Origin: Hysterangium stoloniferum | Taxonomy: Eukaryota > Basidiomycota > Agaricomycetes > Hysterangiales > Hysterangiaceae | Assembly: GCA_015178975.1 (NCBI GenBank) | Contig: WHVD01000102.1 | Coordinates: 189,001 to 253,000 of the forward strand | Reading direction: 5' to 3' | Length of the DNA stretch: 64,000 nt | Shown: one piece after another, positions 35,243 to 46,517 of the stretch | Layout of the letters: each line of letters starts with the position of its first letter | Numbering within the stretch: position 1 is the stretch's first letter | Translations under genes and position numbers: made by a program | Notes under the pieces: generated by a model | Seen by the model: the letters and a program-made list of their open reading frames with translations, nothing else | What the model was told of the DNA's origin: nothing | Databases searched by the model: none

Positions 35243-36107
35243 TGTGATGTATGTATTAGCCTCATTTTAATACTATCTTCTCAAAAAGGAGTCCAATGCT
35301 CTATCAAAATGTGCAAGTACTCAATTCACTGCAAGGTAATATAATTTAAGTATTTGAGATTAATCAGTGGCAGCCTGAATAGACTTAGAACCCTGAAGTC
35401 AAGAGTTTACTGCACCCTACTTCACAAAGAAGGTTTTGAGTGCTGCTTTTGCAAGCTGTTCTTTTTTTTTGTGAAAACAAGTACCAAAATATGAATAACA
35501 ATTCACTGATTCTGAAACTAGATTCAACTTAGATTCTAGCTAGTTTATATATATATTATACTATTTAACAAACGGTAAAAATATTTATAAACAGGTCAAA
35601 AGATTAGTTATAGAATAAAACACTATTTGGCTAATATATGCTTTATTTACACTAACCTACCAGATCTACTGTGATACTAACTTATCAGGATCTTAATGTA
35701 GTCTCAAAGATTCTGCAAGAATATTCTCAGTATTTATTTATGCCTAAAACTAGGAGAAATTAGAATTGTGCTTCTAATCTCAAAAAATGATAACAAGATT
35801 GTTTATTACTTTAATTGATAGCCAACAACTCAACTAGAGGTAGAAAAGTAATAAAGGCTAGCTATTCAAATTGTATTTTTGATTTCAAACAAAGGTATCC
35901 AAGATTGTTTATTACTTTAATTGATAGCCAACAACTCAACTAGAGGTGGATAAGTAATAAAGGCCAGCTACTCAACTAGAGGTGACAAGGGTTAGTATTA
36001 ATACCAGAAGCTCAACTAGAGGTGGCAATAAACTGCTTGCTGCAGTGATACACAGATGTGGTGTAGTATATGGGTTAAGATAGTTATATTTCATGGCTGG
36101 AACAGAG
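35243..36107 (+). mobile_element. LTR-like element D, truncated member of the A family
   Basis: It starts TGTGATGTATGTATTAGCC and follows element A through the CTCAACTAGAGGTG repeats to 'catggctggaacagag', where it stops. The 19-bp array and distal end are missing. Confidence 0.8.
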
Positions 36108-36957
36108 TGTTAAGTTTTCAGTGGTGCTGTTCCTAGACCATATAACTTTCCATTTGTCTGAGTAGGTGACATTAACTCATTGTAAACGGATGAGAGCTAT
36201 AAGACAAGTCTCATCTAAATACATACATATACCCTTAGTAACCCACTTACTTATATTCCTGTATGATTTGAGCCCTTGCTGCTTGTTTACCAAAGTGTCA
36301 GGAACCGGAAAACCCGCCAGCCTCCGGGCCCCCGGACCCCATCCTACATGCTCCTGACACTCTATATTGTATAGTTACAACCAGAGTTCCCACCGGAGCC
36401 CGCACATCAACTTGTTTATGCCTGACTCTCTGTATGCACCCACCCTATCTGTGCCCAACTCTCTATACCACTACCAGACAACCCCCCGGGACCCAGACTC
36501 CCCCCTATATACACCCGACTCTCTGCATCTGATGGACCAGTCACCAGACTCCGACTGGACTTGCCAGAACCCCTCTAACAGAGCATAGAACCCTGCTCCC
36601 ATTATGGTCAAACAGTCTGTCATGTGTCTCATGTACCAGTCGTCAGACTCCACCAGACTCCAAACTCCACCCTATATACACCCGACACTCTGTATCTCAT
36701 GGACCAGTCACCAGACCCCAACCAGACTCCCCGGAACCCCTCTAACAGAGCCCCATTCCCATTATGGTCTAATGACCTGTCATGATTCGTTCTCTGCTCC
36801 CATTCCATTCCATCCCTAATTCCCAGTTTAGTATTTACTGGTTTCATTTTATGTTTAATAGTTCTGCCACTCATTAATACCAGATTTGGTATTATTACAT
36901 TTCACAGTCTATATAAGTCTCCTATATTCATGTATGTACTTAGAATCCAGTTTCAAT

Positions 36958-37853
36958 CTCGAACAAGTTTGACCCTCGAACAAGTTTGACCCTCGAACAA
37001 GTTTGACCCTCGAACAAGTTTGACCCTCGAACAAGTTTGACCCTCGAACAAGTTTGACCCTCGAACAAGTTTGACCCTCGAACAAGTTTGACCCTCGAAC
37101 AAGTTTGACCCTCGAACAAGTTTGACCCTCGAACAAGTTTGACCCTCGAACAAGTTTGACCCTCGAACAAGTTTGACCCTCGAACAAGTTTGACCCTCGA
37201 ACAAGTTTGACCCTCGAACAAGTTTGACCCTCGAACAAGTTTGACCCTCGAACAAGTTTGACCCTCGAACAAGTTTGACCCTCGAACAAGTTTGACCCTC
37301 GAACAAGTTTGACCCTCGAACAAGTTTGACCCTCGAACAAGTTTGACCCTCGAACAAGTTTGACCCTCGAACAAGTTTGACCCTCGAACAAGTTTGACCC
37401 TCGAACAAGTTTGACCCTCGAACAAGTTTGACCCTCGAACAAGTTTGACCCTCGAACAAGTTTGACCCTCGAACAAGTTTGACCCTCGAACAAGTTTGAC
37501 CCTCGAACAAGTTTGACCCTCGAACAAGTTTGACCCTCGAACAAGTTTGACCCTCGAACAAGTTTGACCCTCGAACAAGTTTGACCCTCGAACAAGTTTG
37601 ACCCTCAAACAAGTTTGACCCTCGAACAAGTTTGACCCTCAAACAAGTTTGACCCTCGAACAAGTTTGACCCTCGAACAAGTTTGACCCTCGAACAAGTT
37701 TGACCCTCGAACAAGTTTGACCCTCGAACAAGTTTGACCCTCAAACAAGTTTGACCCTCAAACAAGTTTGACCCTCAAACAAGTTTGACCCTCAAACAAG
37801 TTTGACCCTCAAACAAGTTTGACCCTCAAACAAGTTTGACCCTCAAACAAGTT
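36958..37853. repeat. 17-bp satellite, about 52 units
   Basis: The unit is gaacaagtttgaccctc. The first 38 or so units are identical; after about 37605 units with caaacaag replace cgaacaag, and from 37741 to the end all units are of the variant type. The flanks match the Z copy at 28899-29752, which has one unit. The 228-270 residue ORFs over it are artefacts, since 17 is not a multiple of 3 and all three frames stay open. Confidence 0.97.
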
Positions 37854-38167
37854 ACACCCCTGATCCAGTCTCTGCTCCTCTCATCTGTCTGCATGCTCGA
37901 TTCCTGGAACTTCCACGGGAACTCCGGAATCTATATCTCCTTGTATGCATTCTGTCAGCTTGAAATATGGACACCCAAATGAGTGTACGAGGGTGCAGCC
38001 TATAAGCTGAAGCCCAAGTCCATCTCAGCCGCCACCATACTTTCTGGTAATTATTCTGATACCATGTTCCTTGTACTAATATCCCTGGAACTTTCCCTGG
38101 ATCTATTACCCAGGGACTTCCATGGGAGATTTCCCGGAAGAAAGTGTGTGTTCAGAATAATTACCAC

Positions 38168-38985
38168 TGTTACGACCGGAATTCCTGCAGGACTCTGGGC
38201 ACTAACCTATACGCACCCATGCCCTATATGCACCAATTGTCAGTTTACCGGAATTCCCACCAGACTCTGTACATCAGACTTGTCTACATTCGACTTTGTT
38301 ACATCGTGTATCAGTCACCGGAATACCCACTGGACTCAGTCCCTGTCTATGTCCGAATCTGTCCCACACATCAGTCACCAGACCCTGCTCAGAAAACCCA
38401 TCATCTCTCTAACTGAGCCCCATTCCTGTTTTAGTCAAATGACCTGTCACAATTCGGACTCTGCTCCCGCTCCATTTCCCATTATGGTTTATGATTTGTC
38501 ATGATTCAGGCTCTGCTCCGTTCCATCCCATTCCTAACACCAAATTTGGTGTTTACTATTCTTGTTTTATGTTTTGCTAGTTCCATTTCATCATTACTGG
38601 ATTTGGTATGTCATTCATTCCACAGTCTATATAGTCTGGCAGATGTTGTACATACAATCCAGTCAGAAAATCGGCTTAGATTCCCCCCAGTAATCTAATA
38701 CATTTTCCACTCTAAACTCCTACTTGAATGCTCACACTAGTCAGAGCCCATGGGCTCTGACACATCTATCTCTCTTATTTATCTTGACTCCTGACCTCTC
38801 GACCCATGACCTCCGACCTCCGACCCCTCAACCCATGAACCCTGCCTGGACTCCCTGGGATTCCTGTCTGCCTGTCTGAAATTGGACAACATGATCTCGT
38901 GAGAGTGCAACCTATAAGCTGAAGCCAAGTCCTACCGGACATTCTGCAGGTTTCTCCAGAACCCCACCATGTACATACCCTAACA
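38168..38985 (+). repeat. LTR, family X, inside the Z LTR
   Basis: It starts TGTTACGACCGGAAT and ends TACCCTAACA. It is the most complete X copy in the window. No clear target duplication: the flanks are ACCAC and ACTGG. A TATA-like gtctatatagtc is at 38624. Confidence 0.8.
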
Positions 38986-39047
38986 ACTGGAAACACTCCG
39001 TGGGACTTCCTCGGAGTTTATATCTTTGTTTGGAACTTAACACAAAG

Positions 39048-39240
39048 ATAAGACAAGGATAAGGAGTAGAGGGATAGAAGTTCTAATGACTAGAGAATAT
39101 CACACTTGTATTTAGTGGAAATCCCAAGAGATTGAAACTGGGGTCTAGTTACATATGTATATCTTGAAGTATTTATACTAAAGAATAATTAAATAAATTT
39201 TTATCAACTAAACTTTAATAAAACTAGTTGAAGGTTTGAA
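39048..39240 (-). repeat. Family Y LTR fragment, reverse
   Basis: This is the reverse complement of 7090-7260 and 8016-8100, with the CTAAA target unoccupied (ccactaaatacaag on the minus strand, near 39105). Confidence 0.8.
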
Positions 39241-40859
39241 CTCTATAATTTGACACATGTACATATATCAGATGATTGTCGACAGCCATAAACAGTCTTT
39301 CAAGCTGCTCATGGCTCATGTGAGCACACATTATTATGCATGACATGCAGCCATGGATGGCCCTTTGGGCCCTTTGTGGCTCATGTGACCACACACATTG
39401 TTACACATGATGTATGGCTGCCAATAGTCTTTTGAGAGCCATTTGTGGCTTGTATGACTGTGCATGTTATTACATGTGATGTGTGACAGAAAACAAAATA
39501 AAACAAAAGATAGAATTAATTTAAAAATTAAATAGAGGCAAAGAGAGCCCTGACACTCATACTTTCATGTACCCTGGGGAATTTAGTGAAGGCAGTGAAC
39601 CAAACACTCAAGAACCCCACATTTTCCCTTTAAATAGACCAAAACCCCAACCAGCTCAGAAGTGCAAAGGAGAGGGAATGTATGAGGAAGCTTTGTTTGA
39701 GTGTTAAGTTCCAGATCTCTGGGGCAGATTTTCTGGTGGATATTCATGCACTCACTCACTCGGGTGTCCATATTTTGGAGGGCAGATATATCTGGAGTGT
39801 TTACAGGTACTTGGAGTTCCTGGGGGCTCCAGATGTCTGGAGTCTGGAGAGTCCAGATATCAAGCATACAGAAAGACAGAAGGGATAAGAACTAGTGAGA
39901 TACAAACTAATTCAAAGACTAAGTCAAGATTAAAACAAAAGAGTAAGTACATGACTATGGTAGACTATATAGATGTTCCAATTATTGTACTACAAGTCTG
40001 GGAGTATAATAAGACTTATTTGGAACTGTTTCCAAACTAAGCATACAATAACAAGTCAGATAAATGAGGAGACAAGGATGGGGACAGATTAGGGAATAAG
40101 TACAAGAACAATAAATAAAACAGATGAACATCTGTCACCAGTCAGTTACCAAATGTGGAACAAAGGAAGTGAGTCAGAATATCCATGGATATCTGATACT
40201 ATCCAGAAATGGATCCTAACACTATATTTACCAAGTGTGAATATTTCTGGGAAAGCTACAGGTTCCAGGCAAGTTGGAACATTGGCATAGAGAGGGGTTG
40301 ATGAGGACAATCTGGTGAAGGTTGGGCCATGGACCAAAGTATTTAGAACAAACATGGGGAGTCCAGCCATAGTTCGGGTCAGGAAATGACCAAGGACACT
40401 TGGAGATACTAGCTGGGGAAGGGCAGAGTCTGATGAGTTCTGGGTCATAACAGAAGGTGTCTAGTCAAGGGCAGAATACCAGAACAGGATTTGAGGTGAA
40501 GGGTACCTGAGGGATGAGGGTTGGGTTCCAGTGGATTCCAGATCTTGATACTAGTTTGGAAGATAGCTTGGAACCTGATATGATGTTCAGGAAATGCTCC
40601 ATGGAGTTTCCGGGAACAGATCTTCACATTGAGAAGCAGTCTGAAAGAATACTCAGAAAATGACCCAGGCTGAATTATAAAGAGACTTAGGGTATAAATT
40701 TTTTTAATGCAAATAAAAAGGTTTTCTGTACATAACTGTCATTTTTAAGACATATAACACAATATAGAACTTCTAAGACATAATATTTGACATTTATTTG
40801 AGCCTCAGCCCCCTGATACATATAGAGCCTCCTTTGCCCCCTTTGCTTAGATCTTAACA
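39241..40859. other. Unclassified repeat-like DNA
   Basis: AT-rich, no recognisable coding sequence. 39290-39480 holds three imperfect copies of a 'tttgtggctcatgtgacc' unit. A block at 40700-40850 is repeated in direct orientation at 41170-41265 (gttttctgtacataa). Short ORFs have no family signature. Confidence 0.4.
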
Positions 40860-41132
40860 ATATCCTGAAACAGTCCTACAACCAACTATCCCCTGATAGT
40901 CTACCTTTTTAGGATCTTCCTAAACATATACAACTATTTCAAGATCTACTAAAGCACTTGTAGCATATACAGTGTAGCTAGGTACTACCATTCTCTGCCA
41001 TAGATGTTGACAAAGAAGCCATTGGATTACTTGAACATGAAATGTTTGAAACTTCAAAAGCAGCAGGGTCTGCTGGCTTTCAATAATGGAGATTGGATGT
41101 AGGTAATCATCAGAAGAAATAGAGTCCATATT
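40860..41132. repeat. Repeat R, inverted copy of 34973-35241
   Basis: Reverse complement of 34973-35241, recognisable over its full length (ccattggattacttgaacat; ggaagatcct on the other copy). Confidence 0.7.
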
Positions 41133-41154
41133 TTTTTGTTCCCGAGTCTTGGAA

Positions 41155-41178
41155 TGAAACCCTAAATCCTAAACCCTA
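41155..41178. repeat. Short telomere-like CCCTAA run
   Basis: The sequence aaaccctaaatcctaaaccc followed by taat holds two CCCTAA units and one TCCTAA unit. Too short to call an interstitial telomere with confidence. Confidence 0.35.
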
Positions 41179-41286
41179 ATGTGTTTTCTGTACATAATTT
41201 TCATTTAAAGAGCATATAGTACAATATAGTCACATAAAGTATTTGACATTTTTTAGAGCTCTGTCATCCACAAGTAAAGTTCTTTC

Positions 41287-41374
41287 AGTGTCGCAGCAGT
41301 TCCTTCCTAATTAGGAGCTGCCAGGACAACTGCACAAAATTACCTAATTAGGAAGGAACTGCCCCGACATACAG
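41287..41374. repeat. Hairpin with 27-bp arms
   Basis: Arms TGTCGcAGCAGTTCCTTCCT and its complement (full arms about 41289-41316 and 41343-41370) pair with two mismatches around a loop of about 27 bases. It lies at the seam between transposon block 2 and the monooxygenase pseudogene. Confidence 0.75.
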
Positions 41375-41384
41375 GTTTTTCGTG

Positions 41385-42626
41385 TAAACCTACTCATGGG
41401 ACCAGTTGGCCTTGCTGAAAGCCATTACGCTTCAATTAGATCGACAAGTCGCTATCGTCGACTTATCCGCGATTACTCGTAATGATTCTCGTGCTGGGAT
41501 TGTTCATTCTAGAACACTTGAGGTTTGTATTTTTCTTGTTATTGCGGATGACCTGTTTCATGGTTTTGTCTGAGGTATTAAACACAATCTGCTTGGCGGA
41601 GCCCATCCTTGACCGTGGTATTCGATGTGCTGGGGAACTACTTTATGGCAGCACCAGTAAGTTGGTAGAAGTAGACTTCTCTGTGTTGGAGGGTATTACC
41701 CCATTTCCCAATTCCATCCTTATTTCACAGCACGGCATCGAGAACATTTCCCGGAACAAACTGAAGCAACCGGATATTTCAGTTCACACCAACTCAACTG
41801 TAGTTGATATACGTAATGCGAAGAGAGGCTTGAAGTGATTTTTGCCGATGGACGCGTTATTCACGGGATATATGTTGTCGGTGCTGACGGTGCACATTCT
41901 ATTGTGCGTAACTTATTTTCTTCCCATATTTCTTCCCCCGACTTATTTTCTTGAGATCAGAAAAATAGCCAACATCAGCTTTAGAGTGACACCAATGCCT
42001 CATACGACAATCGCTCCGTTCCCCATCCTGGTCCTGGCCAGCATCCGCGTCAAAAAGCCCATCCCACCTTCTCTCTCCCGAAATCGAGTTTGCGGACACC
42101 TTGACACATTATTTTTCCTTGTCCCTCTCCCTTCCGATGATGCTATGGCTCATCGGATTCGGCGGCCCTGAATTACCCCGTAACCCCCCTCTCGAATATC
42201 TCCAGCAGCAAATGGATAAAAGAAATCCCTGGGACACGAGAATGAAGATATCTGAAATTATCACATCATCAAGATACCGCGCTTGTGGAAACTTACTATC
42301 ACCCGATTGGGGCTGGAAACGTTTTGCTGGCGGGAGATGCAGTACATGTGCATTCGCCCGTTGGTGGGGGAGGGATGAATTTGGGGATTTGTGATGCGGA
42401 TGCTGCGGCACACGCCATTTCGACGCATGTGAAGGCGGTCAAAGCGAACGACGACGGCAATGGTGGCGAACGACTGGCCGCGGCGGATGAGATCTTCCAG
42501 CGTTACTCAAACTCTCGGCATGCCATTGGCAAGAAGGTTGTCGAGATGACGAAGGGGACAGCATTGATTAATCTGAGGTCTGGGTGGAAAACCGTAGTTA
42601 GGAATTATTGGTACGTCTTTTTGTGA
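41385..42626 (+). pseudogene. FAD-dependent monooxygenase (PheA/TfdB type), broken
   Basis: Remains of a flavoprotein hydroxylase. The nucleotide-binding start is damaged (GPVGLA at about 41400, then a shift to AITLQLDRQVAIVDL and RAGIVHSRTLE). After an intron the frame gives VLNTICLAEPILDRGIRCA and LLEGITPFP-like sequence, then a one-base loss near 41835 before EVIFADGRVIHGIYVVGADG and HSIVRN. The second FAD motif is well kept at 42325-42400: LLAGDAVHVHSPVGGGGMN then LGICDADAA. An intact enzyme would hydroxylate aromatic or polyketide substrates with NAD(P)H; the substrate cannot be told. The first Gly-rich residues and start codon are missing, apparently lost at the transposon border, and at least two frameshifts are present. 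Confidence 0.8.
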
Positions 42627-43365
42627 GTTTGCCATTTGTTAGTAGGGCGGTGGCGTGGAGGATATCTGGTTTGGGGAATCGAGAGTAGTGGGCGACAGAC
42701 AGTAAATATTTAGGTTTGGTTTCTAAGTTATAATATGAGTGTCATAGCGTGGATGTCCAAATTTTCGAACGCAACGACGTATGAAAAAGCCTCGGAACGC
42801 ATTGAGAATTTTCAATTTGTAAAAACTTGCCGAAAATATGATGTTTTTCGGACCTTTTTGAAAAAGAAAGAAAATAGAAGACTAAATGTATTCTATCAAT
42901 CTTCTGAGTTAAAAAGATCATGCTTCCAATGCACAGGGAATAAATCCCCCTCATGAGTGGTATGCTACGATAAGTCGCAAAATAGTTATATTTAATGATT
43001 AAAACTTAGACGATGGATACAGAACACAAAGCCTCCTGTTTTTCACAAATTGAAAACTCTCGAAAAAGATTAGTTTTCCGAGGCTCTACAATGCATGTTT
43101 TCTCCACCGTAGCTTCACGCTGTGCATTATTCTTACACTGCGATTCGATTCGGCATATCTTATGCAAAGTCGACAGCCTTTAGTTCCCTTGATTCTCCAC
43201 ATGTATGTATTACCCATGTGGCTCTTTCGCAAATTAGGGGGTTTTATTTCATCCAATACTAAGCCTACTATTTGTTTTAATTTGCGCCAGATATTACTCT
43301 TACACTGGACCGTTTTGCCGCCGTCTTCCAAATCAAATATCTCACAGGATCCTTGGTAGAGGCTA
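42627..43365. other. Intergenic
   Basis: No gene recognised. Two short ORFs (42735-42956 plus, 43086-43385 minus) have no family features. Confidence 0.4.
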
Positions 43366-43367
43366 TG

Positions 43368-43511
43368 TGATATAAACTCCGCCAATCACCTATCAGATCC
43401 TTAACAGTTAAAGTCGGTTAAGGATCCAACATGTGATTGGCAGGGTTTAAAATCCAACCAACTTTCGGATCCTTTAACGATCCTTATTGGCGGAGTTCAT
43501 ATACCACACCC
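43368..43511. repeat. Small fold-back element, about 140 bp
   Basis: Ends gtgatataaactccgccaat and the complement of attggcggagttcatatacc form about 24-bp arms. Inside, gatccttaac and gttaaggatc form a second pair. It resembles a short MITE; no target duplication is clear. Confidence 0.6.
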
Positions 43512-43641
43512 AGCCTCCACTAAGGATCCTTTAAGATTTGGATCCAGGGCTTTTTCCGGTGAAGACGGATGGGCGGCAAAGTTTGCTCAGGAGTTGTCAG
43601 GGAATAATGGAGACTAAATGGGGATTGTCCTTTAAAACATC

Positions 43642-43797
43642 CTAAAAAATCTTTGGTGAGATGACAATACGGGAGATCACCTTCCAGGGTACAGCGAAGG
43701 CTAATATATCAGGAGAGTAGACAATCTCGTCGAGAACTTGATTTAGAAGCTCAGGTGAGAACCCGCAGGCATCGAGCGTTACGTCCAATGTAGCCAT
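43642..43797 (-). pseudogene. F-box-like N-terminal fragment
   Basis: A 51-codon open frame starts at ATG 43797 and ends TAG at 43642. It reads like the F-box start of basidiomycete F-box proteins (FSPELLNQVLDEIVYSPDIL followed by AFAVPWKVISRIVI). In that family the Leu-rich segment binds Skp1 in an SCF ubiquitin ligase. The long C-terminal part expected after the F-box is absent, so this is a remnant or a missed splice. Weak call based on pattern only. Confidence 0.4.
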
Positions 43798-44956
43798 GTG
43801 AGCGAGGTTGAATTGGACTGGGAAAGCGTCGAGATCTGAACATCTCTTCTAAAGCCTCGGTAGAGTTCCTGACGAATTCGGCGATGTTTGTAAACTTGAT
43901 GCGGTTCTCACACTGTGCGATGGCGGATACGGCAACCATCAGTCTACTGTTGGGATTTCCGAATCTCAGTCTTTTTTGTTATTCTATGAATGTCATTGCT
44001 GTTGAGATCTTTTCCGATCCACAATCGAAGGACGGTCCATGCTATCAATAGCCTAGGCTAGTACCCAGCCTTCCTTCTAAGAAGCAGATGGGGATTCTTT
44101 TGGCGCGCATATATCTGTGTACATCTCGAGAATTTCAAAAACAAGAACTTCTTGAACGTGTCAGTTCGGGAGCCAAAAGAACAAAGGGAAGTGGTAGTGA
44201 CACGAAATTGGATGATGCTCGAAATATAACAGTATTAATTGTACTAGATATAGTCATTTCACCCATACGTGTCGACTGAGTATTAATTATCACAAGTAAC
44301 ATTTGGTGATCCCAAAGTTCTGCTATGAGGTTATCACGTGATCTTATTCGAATATTCAAAACCGTTATAAACTCCACGCACTGAAAACTTCTGCGTGGTG
44401 TGTCTCCTATAAATTCATTCGTCTCATGATTCGGATGATTCGGACCCTCAAATAATACTCTGGTCCCTTCAACGTCAACGAGTGAGGCCCAATCTCTGAC
44501 ATGATCCGATCGGGCCTCGTGTTTCCATCATGTTCCATCAATTTGAGCTTGTTTCTGGGTTGCGGCTGGTGCTCAGTACTAGCTCGCCTCGAACTGCGTC
44601 CAGATCGTGTGGAGCCGCAACCAAACTTTGACACGCCGATGGCACCACCAATTCTTATTCTAAATATCAATGTAGGAGGTTTCGAGAAGATACCTCTCTT
44701 TCTCACTCAAGTCAGTTCAGTCAGACACGTACCCCCCAACGCTGTTAAACCCTGCCGTTCTACCTAACTGCTTGGTTTCCATTACACTGAACGTATCTGC
44801 GATACCTGTCGTCCCCGCATCTCCCAGTTGAGTTCCCATCCTATTTCCGAATCTTCTTATGATATATATGCACTTGTCTCACGCGCTTCCATTCTCGTAT
44901 CTTTCTATCCTTCCCTTTTGAATCAACTAATTGGCTTGTCTGCGTTACTGTCAGAG
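43798..44956. other. Intergenic
   Basis: No supported gene. ORFs at 44135-44377, 44407-44706 and 44501-44767 have no recognisable motifs. Probably contains the promoter of the DUF6533 gene at 44957. Confidence 0.4.
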
Positions 44957-46517
44957 ATGTCTACGTTAATGCCAATCGATTTTATTCGAAATGATGGGTG
45001 AGTTACACAGTATTCTAGTATCGAGAAGAAATGGTTTTTACTGAGTGTTGAGTGTTCAGACCATCGATTCCGGCCTATTTGGGTTGGACAACACTTGGTA
45101 TGAAGGACTCTATGGATTGAATCGTGTATCCCAAGTAGTACTTCACCTAGCCTTAACCGTTTATGACACGATAATCTGCTTCCCTTCGGAGTGCTCCCTT
45201 ATTTGGAACAGGCCATTTGGCCTAGTCGCCCTATCGTATCTCGTCTCACGATACGGATTCTTGGGCTACATTGTAATCTTTACATGTAAATTGAGGTATT
45301 CTACACTTCTCATTTGGGGAAATAACTAAAAGACTTGCAGATATGGCATACGTTCCTGTTGGCATTCTACAGAACCTGGGAGGGGTTATTTTGGAAGTGA
45401 CATTCTTGGAAATCAGTTTATTCGGAACTCAAAGTGAGTGGCTCACTTGCACTCACTGGCCCTCTTATGATTTTATCTACGCGGACAGCCCTGATACTCC
45501 TGCGCACTACTGCATTATCTGGGCGAAACAATGTGATTAGTGGCATTATGCTTCTGTTCGCCCTCATATCTTGGTCCTTATACATTTGGCTTTACCCGTT
45601 CGCGTTGAGTGTGTTATCCCCTGTTATACTGCGCGAGCTAATTATGTGTGGTCCCACAGGGGTCAGCTTTGCTTAACTACATACTAATCAACGATAAATG
45701 ATATGGCCTTATCTAGGTCCATTTAATGTATGCAACGAAAGCCTGATCATAGCCGTTGTTGTCTATTACACCCGGCATTACTTCATCGCAAGGCAGCATA
45801 GTGACACGGCGTGTAAAGGATCACTCACAGAGTTGTTGGTAAAACAAGGTAGGTGGTTCCGTAAACATTCATGAAAATATACTTCTATACTTATTATTGT
45901 CCCCCAACCCTTGTGGTAGGCATCTTGCGGTACTGGTATGTTTTTCCTGTGACACTCATGCATGCCCCCTCACCGATCAATAGAATTATGTTGTTCTGGA
46001 ATATTTCATTAACCGTCGCCACTTTTGTAAGTGATTAAAGGATGGTAGTTTTTAAAGGTCTCATGTGTAGTATTAACTCCTCTCATTCACTCCCAGGTAA
46101 ATATCGGTGACGGACCTCAGGTAAATATACCCCAAAGTATGGACAAAATCGAGTCACTTCAATCTTCCTCAGATTTTCATCGATATTAGCGAAGCCATTA
46201 TAGATTCCATTCTCCTTTGTGCCTGGTGTGTTTACTTTTCGCCACCTTTGACTTAGCTAGTTCACGACTACAGCGTGTCTATGATCCTCATCTGCCGTAT
46301 GATCCTCGAACTACGCAAATTCTCGAGACACCCAAATAACACATCAAGGACAAGGCCGGATGATCAGCATACCTCCATTATCCCACGTTTCATACGCAGA
46401 ATGCATCGCGACGTCGTGGACGAATTTACAAACTCGTTGACAGACGCTGATGAAGAAATCGATGAATTATCCTCCATCGGTCAATTGCCTGAGAATAGGA
46501 TTGTAACTGACATTTAA
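44957..46517 (+). CDS. DUF6533-type seven-pass membrane protein
   Basis: ATG at 44957; the first intron (44998-45052, GTGAGT...AG) brings MSTLMPIDFIRNDG into frame with VQTIDSGLFGLDNTWYEGLY. The DUF6533 region is LALTVYDTIICFPSECSLIW, followed by NRPFGLVALSYLVSRYGFLG. Later exons give TARTALILLRTTALSGRNNV, MLLFALISWSLYIWLYPFAL, SLIIAVVVYYTRHYFIARQH, ELLVKQGILRYWYVF, then IFIDISEAIIDSILL and MILICRMILELRKF. The cytosolic tail is acidic and ends IVTDI at 46517. Exon borders in 45700-46260 are not fully resolved, and one junction near 46220-46262 does not give a clean frame, so recent decay is possible. Receptor-like, function unknown; paralogous to 15715-17252. Confidence 0.7.

Larger units (their letters stand above)
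36296..39042 (-). repeat. Solo LTR, family Z, copy 2, with satellite and inserted LTR
   Basis: The minus-strand start TGTTAAGTTCC is at 39042 and the end CCTGACA at 36296. It is flanked by a perfect CAAAG duplication (36291-36295, 39043-39047), so it inserted into the family Y LTR that continues at 39048. It holds the 17-bp satellite (36958-37853) and the X-family LTR at 38168-38985. Confidence 0.88.

Noticed and set aside
36909-37765. Three overlapping ORFs of 228-270 residues with FEGQTCSRVKLVRGSNL repeats
   Set aside because: The 17-bp unit has no stop in any minus-strand frame, so all frames stay open across the array. They are satellite artefacts, not proteins.
38163-38990. Target duplication around the X LTR at 38168-38985
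   Set aside because: The flanks ACCAC and ACTGG do not match, even allowing transitions.
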